From Streptomyces griseocarneus (GTDB lineage: Bacteria; Actinomycetota; Actinomycetes; Streptomycetales; Streptomycetaceae), in contig PENC01000029.1 of the NCBI GenBank assembly GCA_003674045.1, forward strand, positions 1 through 64,000: a stretch of 64,000 bases of DNA, read 5' to 3'. Under the pieces are notes generated by a model, which ran no database searches, was not told where the DNA came from, and was given only the letters and a program-made list of their open reading frames with translations. The translations under genes were made by a program, and so were the position numbers. Shown here in pieces: positions 17,624 to 25,287 of this stretch (position 1 is its first letter; every line of letters starts with the position of its first letter).

Positions 17624-18396
17624 GGAGAGTCCTCTCTTTCCGGAACCCGCTCGTGAGGCCGCGGCAGGCCTGCCGGCTTCGTTGACAGGGATCTCGACCG
17701 TGATAGATCGCGCCGGTTGCCCTCACCCCTCGCTTTCGAGACATGCCAAGTGCCGTGGTACCCCGGTACGGGGGGCGCCGCAGTTCCGTGAGCACAGCCC
17801 TGTCGACGACCAGGCGGACGGGGCAGACACCGGATTTTGGTGCTTCGGTGGATGCTCGCCAGGCGGCCGGACCGTGGCACGTGGCTCCCGGCGTATCCGC
17901 GCGGGCGGCGGAGGCACGAGCGGCTGGTGCCCTGCCGGTGACCGGTGCGCGAGGCGGGATCGTGAGCTCGTGCCTCGTGGATCCGTCCGGTGACCCCGGC
18001 GTGTTGGCCGTCCGGCCTTCTGCGGCTGGACGGTGCGGTGAGGGCTCGGGGACACGGTGCGGTGTGCAACCGGTGATGACACGCTGGCCAGGCGTGCCAG
18101 CCTTGTCTGTGCAGGACCCGGCGGGCGACGGTGATCTGCTGCGGTGGACTGGCGAGATCGGCCCGGGGCGCGAAGAGGGTGCCGCCGAAGGACTTCCAGG
18201 TCCGGGGCGAGAACTGGAGACCGCCGTAGTACCCGTTACCGGTGTTGGCGTGCCAGTTCTCGCTGCTTTCGCACCGGGCGAGAGCCCGCCACAGACCGGT
18301 GGTCTCGGCGCGGGCCGATACCGGTCCGGAGACCAGACAAAGTGCGGCGGTGAGTGCCGTGATGGGACGGGCGAGTCGGTGGGCGAGCAAACGCAC
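17620..18396 (-). CDS. Secreted Rpf-like transglycosylase
   Basis: GTG at 18396 follows AGGAGCCTCCT. Residues 1-30 form a signal peptide (basic start, then ITALTAALCLVSGPVSARAE). Residues 32-105 are a resuscitation-promoting-factor catalytic domain: LWRALARCESSENWHANTGN with the catalytic Glu in CESSENW, GYYGGLQFSPRTWKSFGG, and PQQITVARRVLHRQGWHAWP. Such enzymes cleave peptidoglycan glycan strands during spore germination or wall growth. The remaining 150 residues are Arg/Ser/Pro-rich with no domain and may be a frame left open by high GC, though the stop overlaps the next start by four bases, which supports it. The gene belongs with the two peptidoglycan-binding-like genes around it. Confidence 0.8.
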   Translation of the reverse strand: MRLLAHRLARPITALTAALCLVSGPVSARAETTGLWRALARCESSENWHANTGNGYYGGLQFSPRTWKSFGGTLFAPRADLASPPQQITVARRVLHRQGWHAWPACHHRLHTAPCPRALTAPSSRRRPDGQHAGVTGRIHEARAHDPASRTGHRQGTSRSCLRRPRGYAGSHVPRSGRLASIHRSTKIRCLPRPPGRRQGCAHGTAAPPVPGYHGTWHVSKARGEGNRRDLSRSRSLSTKPAGLPRPHERVPEREDSP

Positions 18397-18496
18397 AGGA
18401 GGCTCCTGAAGGACGTGAGGGAAGAGAGCTGGGATTCATAGGCTCGAGAGGACGGGTACGAAGCGCGGACTGCGCCCCCTTTTCCCGTGACTTTTG

Positions 18497-19102
18497 TCAG
18501 CGCGCGGGCTGGGCCCACAGCTTTTTCCAGGTGTCCTCCCTGGGGTATCCGTCGGCGTCGGCACCACGCAGGCCATGGGCGAGCTGGAAGCGGGTGCACG
18601 CGGCGCGCAGGTCGTCGTTCCAGGTACGGGCGGCGCGGAGAGTCGTGTCGTGGTTGAGGGACGCGCGCTGGTCATCGGCGTAGCCGTGGCAGACCAGGCG
18701 CAGGCGCAGCAGGAAGATCCAGGCGTTGGTCTTCCCGGGGCCGAAGGAGTCGGGGCCGGGGAAGTCGGGGGTGTGGGCATACGGATGGCGGATGTCGAGG
18801 CCGTAGCCGTTGACGAGCAGACGCCAGGTGTGGGCGTCGGGTATGCCGGTGGCCCGGCTGCGGCCCCAGCCTTGGGCACGTTGGAAGGCGGCGCAGGCCC
18901 GGAGGTCGGCCAGGGACCACCCTTCGGACAGGGGGACGGTGTAGTAGCAGCCGCCTCCGCGGGCTATGAGCATGGCGCGCAAGCAGGCGGTGTAGGTGTC
19001 GCAGTTTCCGGGGCGGAAGTGGTGGTCGCCCGGGAACGAGGTGATGTCGGCGGGGGCGGAAGCGGTGCGCCGGCGCAGGAGGGAGGTGAGGCGGTGGAAC
19101 AC
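18497..19102 (-). CDS. Peptidoglycan-binding-like protein with two PG-binding-type repeats
   Basis: GTG at 19102 has AAGGAAGGAA upstream. The 201-aa product contains two wall-binding-like units. The first runs from FPGDHHFRPGNCDTYTACLR to FQRAQGWGRSRATGIPDAHTW; the second, better one runs from DFPGPDSFGPGKTNAWIFLL to FQLAHGLRGADADGYPREDTW and ends WKKLWAQ. No clear signal peptide is visible, the N-terminus being basic (FHRLTSLLRRRT). The second unit is a clear homologue of the single unit in the membrane-anchored protein at 17174-17623. It lies 100 bases upstream of the Rpf-like gene, consistent with a shared wall-related task. Confidence 0.7.
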   Translation of the reverse strand: MFHRLTSLLRRRTASAPADITSFPGDHHFRPGNCDTYTACLRAMLIARGGGCYYTVPLSEGWSLADLRACAAFQRAQGWGRSRATGIPDAHTWRLLVNGYGLDIRHPYAHTPDFPGPDSFGPGKTNAWIFLLRLRLVCHGYADDQRASLNHDTTLRAARTWNDDLRAACTRFQLAHGLRGADADGYPREDTWKKLWAQPAR

Positions 19103-19150
19103 GGTGCATCGTTCCTTCCTTGGGGCGGAGGAGGATTCGGCGGTCCGGTG

Positions 19151-19930
19151 TCAGGGCCGGTGAGGGGGAGGGCGCGGCCGGGTGGGATGTGGTGATGGGG
19201 GCGCAGGCACTGTGGGATGACGGTCGGAAGGAAAACGTCGGCGGTAGCGGCGCAGCAGCATCTCCACAGCCTTGGGAGTGGTGTGCAGGAGAGCGGCGAC
19301 GTCGCGCTGGGTGTAGCCGAGGGCGAGGTAGGCCAGGACGATGCGGGTGCGTTCGGGGGCTGTGGCCAGGATGCGCAGGGCTTCGAGATGGAGGGCCGTC
19401 AGGTGGCCTGGCCCGGGGGCGGGATCGGGTATGTCGAACGTGTTCGACAGAAGGCCGCTGCAGCGGCCGGCACGGTGTTCTCGTAGCCAGCGGCGGTATT
19501 CGTTGGGGAAGCGCAACAAGCACTGACCGAGGAAGAAGGTGCGCAGGGACGCGCCGCGATGCGGATGCCAACCGGTGCCGTGTTCGAGGTGGGAGCGGAA
19601 GGCGAGAAGGGCGACGGCCACGGTCATGCCGGCCAGTTCGCTCGCGGCTTCGGGGTCGTCCCGCAGATCGGCGGCAGGATGGAGAGGGATGTGGGTGAGA
19701 GCGTTGATGCGGGTGAAAACGGTGCCATCGGCGATCCAGGACCGCAGGACTCCGTGGCCGTATCGGGCGAGGTCTTCGCTGAGACGCTCCCACGCTCGTG
19801 GTGTGGCGAGGGCAGTACGGGCGGAGACGGTGCCCGGGCTGCGGGAGGCGGCCGGGACCCGGCGAGGCAGGGTACCCGTGCCGGGGGAGCCCTGGTGACG
19901 GGCGGGAGACCGGCGGGGAAGGCTTTGCAT
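19151..19930 (-). CDS. Divergent sigma-70-family (ECF-like) sigma factor
   Basis: ATG at 19930 has GAGGAACCGTC upstream; 259 aa. Residues 45-160 look like a sigma region 2, with VAVALLAFRSHLEHGTGWHP and LRTFFLGQCLLRFPNEYRRW. Residues 190-240 are a good region 4: LEALRILATAPERTRIVLAY, LALGYTQRDVAALLHTTPKA, VEMLLRRYRRRF, i.e. the recognition-helix layout for the -35 element. No anti-sigma factor gene is adjacent. It sits upstream of the wall-protein and WhiB genes on the same strand and could direct their transcription; that is inference. The N- and C-termini are proline/arginine-rich and low-complexity. Confidence 0.7.
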   Translation of the reverse strand: MQSLPRRSPARHQGSPGTGTLPRRVPAASRSPGTVSARTALATPRAWERLSEDLARYGHGVLRSWIADGTVFTRINALTHIPLHPAADLRDDPEAASELAGMTVAVALLAFRSHLEHGTGWHPHRGASLRTFFLGQCLLRFPNEYRRWLREHRAGRCSGLLSNTFDIPDPAPGPGHLTALHLEALRILATAPERTRIVLAYLALGYTQRDVAALLHTTPKAVEMLLRRYRRRFPSDRHPTVPAPPSPHPTRPRPPPHRP

Positions 19931-20262
19931 GACGGTTCCTCGGGCTTTGAACGTTTTGACGAGTGGGGTCCGCCCCTGGGGGAGTCCTGCGCGGCGCTGC
20001 TCCGAAGAGCGGACTGCTCGACCGTCTGTGCGCATGGGTGGCCGGATGGTGTCGCCGGGGGCAGACGGCGCCGACCTGCTCGATGGGACGTGAGCACGCA
20101 TGGCTGCGCTGCGTCGATCCGGTGCGACTGGAGCGCGCGCCAGGGCAGGGAGGGCGGCACTGTGGCAGGGGTGCGGTGGGGGGATTGCCTGCGGCACAGG
20201 GACTGTTGCCGTGAGCCGAACGGGCTGAGCCGTACTGTGCCGCAGGCAGGATCAGATGGGGA
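19931..20262. other. 332-base gap upstream of the sigma-factor gene
   Basis: The stretch between the stop of the beta-propeller gene and the start of the sigma-factor gene has no convincing gene. It is the likely promoter region for the sigma gene. I see no clear -35/-10 pair. Confidence 0.4.
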
Positions 20263-21783
20263 TCACGGCCCCACGGGGGCTGACGGGCAGGTCCCGGCAT
20301 TACCGTTGGTAGGGGTGTTGCCGCAGCTCGGGCAGGGCGGTCTCACGCTGCCGGCGCAGCGTGGGCAGGTTGCTCCCGGGACGCCGGGGCAACCCGATGG
20401 CGGCGTCGGGGCGGCAGCCGGTGGCGATGCGGGAGCGGGAGCCTGCGCGGGCACCGGAGTGCCGAGGGCGAAGGCGTGGATGGTGTTTCCCGCGGTGGCG
20501 AGCACTTTGTCCTGGGCGAGGGCGGGGGAGGTGTCGCGGGCGCCGGTGAGGGAGGCGTCCCACAGGATGGCTCCGTTTATGGGGGAGACGGCCAGGACGC
20601 TGTCGTTGGCGTTCAGGAACAGTACGTCCAGCCCCAGGGCCGGGGATGAGGTGATCGGCCCGTTGAAGGTAGTGGGCGACCAGCGCAGCTGGCCGGTGGT
20701 GGCGTCGAACCCGTACAGCGCTCCGTCACTGGACCCGACGAATACCGATGGACCCGGCAGGCCTTCCACTTCTCCGACGGCCGCCGAGGCCCGGATCGGT
20801 CCCTTCGTCGCCTGCGACCACAGCGGAACACCGGTGTCTACGTCGATCGCGTACAGCTTGGAGTCGTTGGAGCCCACGTACACCTTGTCGTGGTCCACGG
20901 CGGGGGTCGCTGTGACGGGCCCGCCCGTGAGGAAACTCCACTTGGTCGCGCCGGTCCTGGCGTCGAAAGCGTGGACCCGGCCGTCACCCGACCCCACGTA
21001 CACCACATCCGCCTTGACTGCGGGAGAGGACTCGATCGCACCCGCTGTGGCAGCGCTCCACTTGACGTTGCCGCTGGTGTCCAGGGCATCGATGTTTCCG
21101 GCGGATCCGCCGACATAGATACGGGTATCCCCGGGCTGAGCGGTCTCGACCACCAAGGGTGAGGAGGCGCCGTAACCACCCGCGTGCGACCAGCGCTCCT
21201 TGCCGGTCACCGCGTCGAGCGCGTAGACGGAGCCGTCGTCGGAGGCGAACACCAGCAGGCCGGCCCCCACTGACGGCAGCGTCCGTACTGCTCCCTTGGT
21301 CTGCTCCCGCCACTTGATCGCGCCAGTGTCCGCGTTGAAGCTGTACAGTCCGTGGTCCTTCGACCCGACGAATACGCTGTCCCCGACGGACACTGCGGAA
21401 GTAACCGCCTCTCCCACGGTTTGTGACCACTTTTCCGCAAGCTGTGTCACGTCCTGCGCGTGCACTGCGAAACCGGCGGCGTTTCCGGTGCGCTCGGCAC
21501 TGCGGCGGAAGGTCGGCCAGTCCCCTGCGCCCGTGGTTAACGTGGAGCCCGCGGGGCCCGGGGACGCGGATGCCTGGGGTACCTGAGGTACCTGCTGCTG
21601 TGGCACTCCTGCCTGAAAGGTGGAGGAACTGGCTGCCATTGCATAGGTGGCACCGGCCACCACAGCGGCCGCCGCAACGGCAAGGCTTGTCTTCCTCCGC
21701 CATTGCGGCTGGGAAATCCACTTGATCCAGGGCGGTGCGGTGGCACGCGCCTTCCGGTGGGATCGTGGGCGACGCTCGTCCAT
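20263..21783 (-). CDS. Exported PQQ-type beta-propeller protein with Cys-rich tail
   Basis: ATG at 21783 follows GGAACAGGT; 506 aa. A basic N-terminus is followed by a single membrane/signal-anchor segment (TSLAVAAAAVVAGATYAMAA, about residues 31-50). Residues 90-440 are seven or eight repeats of the type VFVGSKDHGLYSFNADTG, VYVGSGDGRVHAFDARTG, VYVGSNDSKLYAIDVDTG, the PQQ-like propeller used in BamB and related scaffold proteins; no PQQ-dehydrogenase catalytic residues are seen. The final 45 residues contain six Cys in CPGVPG, CPRC, PPCPSC and TCPSA, suggesting a metal-binding ribbon outside the cell or disulfides. A TTA codon lies at 21538-21540, just after the signal-anchor. Likely a surface protein-interaction scaffold. 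Confidence 0.8.
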   Translation of the reverse strand: MDERRPRSHRKARATAPPWIKWISQPQWRRKTSLAVAAAAVVAGATYAMAASSSTFQAGVPQQQVPQVPQASASPGPAGSTLTTGAGDWPTFRRSAERTGNAAGFAVHAQDVTQLAEKWSQTVGEAVTSAVSVGDSVFVGSKDHGLYSFNADTGAIKWREQTKGAVRTLPSVGAGLLVFASDDGSVYALDAVTGKERWSHAGGYGASSPLVVETAQPGDTRIYVGGSAGNIDALDTSGNVKWSAATAGAIESSPAVKADVVYVGSGDGRVHAFDARTGATKWSFLTGGPVTATPAVDHDKVYVGSNDSKLYAIDVDTGVPLWSQATKGPIRASAAVGEVEGLPGPSVFVGSSDGALYGFDATTGQLRWSPTTFNGPITSSPALGLDVLFLNANDSVLAVSPINGAILWDASLTGARDTSPALAQDKVLATAGNTIHAFALGTPVPAQAPAPASPPAAAPTPPSGCPGVPGATCPRCAGSVRPPCPSCGNTPTNGNAGTCPSAPVGP

Positions 21784-22114
21784 ACCTGTTCCAATCGTAG
21801 GTTTTCGCTTTGGAGGCGTTGGGGAAGGACCGGGTCCGCCGGAGCAGACAGGTGAGGCTCTGCCTTCGTACGGACCGGTTCTCTGCTGCGGTACGGCCGC
21901 GGCTACCAGGGGCTGTACCGCAGCACATCGGTTTTTGCCCGCCTCACGAGACTCGCATCGCCGATCCTTGGATGCCTGGCAGAGACCCAGGCATCGGCCT
22001 GGGGCACCACGTGGCACACAGTCCGGTGATTCAGGCGTTTGCCTGGCTTTGCGGCCGTGCGCGATGTGAGGCGAAGGTGCGCGGGGCGCCGGGCAGGAAC
22101 TAGGGGGCATCCCG
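21784..22114. other. 331-base gap upstream of the propeller gene
   Basis: No convincing coding frame is seen here. The gap lies between the start of the propeller gene and the stop of the second reductase-like gene, so it probably contains the propeller promoter. No clear regulatory repeat was found. Confidence 0.4.
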
Positions 22115-23125
22115 TCACCGGCGCTCGCGCACGGAGTGGTTCAGATTCGCTGTGTCCCATGGCGCCCCTGGAGTCGGCCGGGGCGTGTCGGAGGGGGAGG
22201 GGCAGCAGGCGTTGAGCTCGTGTATTTCTGCGCTGGTGAAGTCGAGGCGACCGACGGCATCGCGATCGGCGGTGAGGTGGTCGATATGCGACGTGCTGAT
22301 GAGAGCGGAAGTGATGTGTTTGTTGTGCAGGACCCAGCTGATGGCGAGCTGTTCCAGGGACTGACCACGTGCGGCAGCCAGCTGCGCGAGCGCGGGCGTG
22401 GTGGAGACGGCGCTGCCGGAGGAGTGCGGGGTGCGGAGAGCGCGTGTGCCGGCCAGAGCACTGTGGGCCAGGGGTGAGCAGGCCGTGCAGCCGATTCCGT
22501 ACTCGTCCAGGACGTCCAGTATCCGCCCTTCGATCCATCGGTCCAGCAGGGAGTAGGAGGCCTGGTACGAGACCACGGGTGTCCCCAGGTCCTGCATCAG
22601 GTCGGCGGCCTGATGCAGGACGGACGGGAAGTACGAGGACAGGCCCACGTACAGGGCTTTGCCCTGATGTACCGCTGCCGCGAGCGCCGCTGCTGTCTCC
22701 TCCAGCGGAGTGCTGCAGTCGTAGCGGTGCGCGTAGAGGACATCGACGTAGTCGAGCCCGGTGCCCCGCAGGAGCGCATCAAGGCTGGAATGCAGGTGCT
22801 TGCGGGAGCCGAAGCCGACGATGTGCCCTCCCCGGGTGCCGAGGCCGATGCGCGTGGTGATGACCAGACGGTCACGCCAGGCCTTCACGGGGGCCAGGAC
22901 ACGGGCCATGTCGGCCTCGGCCGTGGGTGGGGCTCCGGAGGAGGCGGTGATGTCGAAGTGCGTGATGCCGAGCCCTACGGCGTGGACCAGGAGGGAGCGA
23001 TGGACGGGGGCGGATCGCTGCGTCTGCCGTCCGATGTCGAGTCCGAGGAGTGGGAAGTACAGACCGCTGCGTCCGCTGCGTCGCCGGGGCATGGGCCAGG
23101 GGGAGGTGAGGAAGGGCGATGTCAT
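22115..23125 (-). CDS. Aldo/keto reductase-family protein with partly lost catalytic tetrad
   Basis: ATG at 23125 follows GGGAAAGCC; 336 aa. The aldo/keto reductase fold is clear: LLGLDIGRQTQRSAPVHRSL, GITHFDITASSGAPPTAEAD, LVITTRIGLGTRGGH, SRKHLHSSLDALLRGTGLDY, VDVLYAHRYDCSTPLEETAA, LYVGLSSYFPSVLHQAADLM and LEQLAISWVLHNKHITSALI. The tetrad Asp (HFD) and His (YAHRYD) are kept, but the Tyr is replaced by Ser and the Lys by Arg (ITTRIG). Normal NADPH-dependent reduction is therefore doubtful. It is the most upstream protein gene of the minus-strand block, next to the leucine tRNA, and is a paralogue of the even more altered protein at 15521-16471. Confidence 0.8.
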   Translation of the reverse strand: MTSPFLTSPWPMPRRRSGRSGLYFPLLGLDIGRQTQRSAPVHRSLLVHAVGLGITHFDITASSGAPPTAEADMARVLAPVKAWRDRLVITTRIGLGTRGGHIVGFGSRKHLHSSLDALLRGTGLDYVDVLYAHRYDCSTPLEETAAALAAAVHQGKALYVGLSSYFPSVLHQAADLMQDLGTPVVSYQASYSLLDRWIEGRILDVLDEYGIGCTACSPLAHSALAGTRALRTPHSSGSAVSTTPALAQLAAARGQSLEQLAISWVLHNKHITSALISTSHIDHLTADRDAVGRLDFTSAEIHELNACCPSPSDTPRPTPGAPWDTANLNHSVRERR

Positions 23126-23229
23126 GGCTTTCCCGTTGGTTCGAGTGACAGGAGAGGGGGGCTCCGGGCAGTGATGGGAAACCCGGCCCGGGGTGATGCG
23201 GCGCATACTTCATCGATGCGGGGGTGTGG

Positions 23230-23318
23230 TGGTGAGCGAGGTGGGATTCGAACCCACAAGTCCTGTTTACGGACGGCGAATTTTAAGTTCGCTGCGTTTT
23301 CCCTTTCGCCACTCGCCC
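23230..23318 (-). tRNA. tRNA-Leu with anticodon TAA (reads UUA)
   Basis: Read on the minus strand, 23318-23233 folds as a long-variable-arm tRNA. The acceptor stem is GGGCGAG/CTCGCTC with one G-U pair, followed by discriminator A and an encoded CCA (23232-23230). The D arm is GCG...CGC, the anticodon stem-loop is GCGAA-CTTAAAA-TTCGC, the variable arm is GTCC...GGAC, and the T arm is GTGGG-TTCGAAT-CCCAC. The anticodon is TAA. In Streptomyces the only usual tRNA of this type is bldA, which controls development and secondary metabolism through rare TTA codons. This sequence does not look like the bldA I remember from S. coelicolor, so it may be an additional copy. Several genes within 22 kb contain TTA. 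Confidence 0.9.
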
Positions 23319-24016
23319 GGGGGCTGTGTTGGGCGTCCGACGGTTGCTCGGCGCCGGGAGAGCAGGTGCTTCAGTGCCTCCTCTCTATGTGTGCCTCGCT
23401 ATCTCGCTATCTCGGTTTGTCGATTTTCCGTCGGCTGCGAGATGGTTGAACAGCGGAGATGGCCCTGTTGAGGTCAACACTCGCATTGCCGTGGTGGCAT
23501 GGCGCGATGAGGGCATGGGCATCTGCCTGAGAGCGTGATCTGTCTGCACTAGGCATATGCCTGATTCGTACGGGGTTTGCCGAACTCCCGAGACTGTGGA
23601 TTCCGTGGCGTTCGTGGCTTGTCTGCTTATGCCTGTACGGAGGGATCTGTGCGAGGTTATTGCTGGATAAGACCTGTTGTGTCACAGTCCTTGCTGATGG
23701 TGTGAATGTGCTGTGCAGCCCTGAGCGCATGCACCGTACTGGCGGTGCTTCATATGCCCTCCGTACATGAGCCCGCCCTTGACCTGATCCCGGCAGAGCT
23801 TTCGTGTGCCACCGGTCCTGCGGGGCGAACAGCCGGGCAGTGGGCTTTCGAAGGCCCAGACGGACATCCGGGTGGAGTATCGCTCTCTGCCTGTCCACTG
23901 ATAGGACGTCAGCGGACAGCGAGATTTTCTCTGTACTTCCACAGTGCGTGGTGCCAATAGCAGCCGCGCTCCCAGCCGCCTCGTCCGGTCGATCTTCTTA
24001 AACGAAGGGAAAGTTA
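23319..24016. other. 698-base gap, no gene seen
   Basis: This stretch has lower GC than its surroundings and many stops. No open frame has a ribosome-binding site and a recognisable product. It lies between the tRNA and the holin gene and may contain their promoters. It may also be residue from insertions, since tRNA genes are common integration sites. Confidence 0.4.
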
Positions 24017-24331
24017 ATGAGTGGTACTCATGGCGTCGTCTGGACCGTCGTATTCTGGCGTGCCGTCTTCGAGCGCGCGCTCGCGACATTTGCTACCACG
24101 TTGGGCTCCACACTGGCAGGTGATGCCACTGATCTACTGCGGACGACATGGAGTACCAACCTGTCGATCGCTGCCATGTCGGCACTGCTCATGGCCTTGA
24201 GCTGCATTGCCGGGGCGGGAGTTGGCACAGCTGGTCCGGGATGGGGCGGGGCGGAGATCCTCAACCCCGAGGAGGATGCTGATCGGAGGGCTGAGCGGCA
24301 TGATGCCGCTCCGAGGAAGGACCCCTCTTGA
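24017..24331 (+). CDS. Actinophage-type (r1t-like) holin
   Basis: ATG at 24017 follows GAAGGGAAAGTTA. The 104-aa protein has WRAVFERALATFATTLGSTL and LSIAAMSALLMALSCIAGAG as two membrane segments, and ends in a charged tail (EEDADRRAERHDAAP). This is the layout of r1t-family holins in Streptomyces phages and prophages, which form membrane holes that release an endolysin. No endolysin or other phage gene is adjacent, so it is an isolated holin, either a phage remnant or domesticated. A tiny ORF overlaps its stop. Confidence 0.75.
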   Translation: MSGTHGVVWTVVFWRAVFERALATFATTLGSTLAGDATDLLRTTWSTNLSIAAMSALLMALSCIAGAGVGTAGPGWGGAEILNPEEDADRRAERHDAAPRKDPS

Positions 24332-24465
24332 GTACTGCTGGCGAACGCGAGGCCGACCTGGATGAGCCTTCAGAAGCCGCTGGCGATGACGCTCTGGGCT
24401 GCTCTTGGTCCGCATACTCGGGACCGAACCCCTGCCCAGGGACCGGAGGTGTCACTCGAAAATGA
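24328..24465 (+). CDS. Tiny acidic ORF (45 aa) coupled to the holin
   Basis: TTG at 24328 overlaps the holin stop by four bases (TTGA), with AAGGACCCC just upstream. The 45-residue product has an acidic first half (MSTAGEREADLDEPSEAAGD) and a second half GCSWSAYSGPNPCPGTGG followed by VTRK with two Cys. The leader/core look resembles a modified-peptide precursor, but no maturation enzyme is adjacent. It may also be the usual small gene after a phage holin, or chance. Weakly supported. Confidence 0.3.
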   Translation: MSTAGEREADLDEPSEAAGDDALGCSWSAYSGPNPCPGTGGVTRK

Positions 24466-25287
24466 GGCCGTGTTTCTGGAAGGAGCGGAGTCGCGGGCAG
24501 TCAACACGGCCGGGGTGTGCTGGACGTGCCTCACTACAGCGGAAACAATCATCGAGCAGCACCTGAAGGGATGCCGTCCGTGGGAACATTCCTCTTTCTC
24601 GGTACTGAATCGGCGTGCCTTGCGGCGTTCCGGAGCGTAGCCATGGTGGTGCGCAGGGTCGGCCGTGTCCGGCGGCGGTCTGCGGCCGGACACGGCCCCC
24701 GTCCCGCTCCAGCACCCTTCATGGTGCGTGTGCAGCGGATTTTCCCGTACTGCGGACGGACGTCGTTGAGCCTCAGCTGGGACGCGGCCCCATTCGAACG
24801 AGTGTTGGGCTTGCGGACCCGTGCCTCTGCTGGGGACGGCGCCGGCCGTGCACGGACAGTGGGCGCACACGTAACCGCTTCGTGATCGCGGCGTTGTCCT
24901 GTCCGGCGGCAGACATCCCGGCTGTTGTCCACCCGGTTACCCTCACGAAATGTCTGCCATTCAGAGTCCAGGCGACCGCTCTGTGGATATATCTGTCCGG
25001 GGCGTGTTGCGGCGATGGCTATCCGTCCGTCCCGTGACGCCGCATCCAAGGAATCGGTAACGGATCTGCTCACAAGCGGTATCCGCCGATCTCACCGGTA
25101 TCCGTCCTCCTGCTGGCATTCTCGGGAAAGTCGACCTGTTCAGGTGGCACCCCGGCGGTCGGGCGCAGGGTGATGTACTACGGTTCGCATCAGGGCGCTT
25201 ACACCTCCTGAAAACTGCAGATCACGCTCTTTGGTGAACACGGTACAGGCTTACATTACTTTAGTTATCTTAGGAAATGTGCGGAAA
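24466..25287. other. 822-base gap with a strong hairpin
   Basis: No coding frame has both a plausible start and a recognisable product. The only clear structure is a 12-bp inverted repeat at 24661-24697. The last 100 bases before the regulator gene are AT-richer and probably contain its promoter. Confidence 0.4.
24661..24697. terminator. Perfect 12-bp hairpin, possible terminator
   Basis: GGCCGTGTCCGG (24661-24672) pairs perfectly with CCGGACACGGCC (24686-24697) around a 13-base loop. There is no T-run, which is normal for many Streptomyces terminators. It could end the holin transcript. Confidence 0.45.

Noticed and set aside
23230..23318. Calling this tRNA bldA outright
   Set aside because: The anticodon fits, but the arms differ from the bldA sequence I remember, and the rest of the genome cannot be seen.
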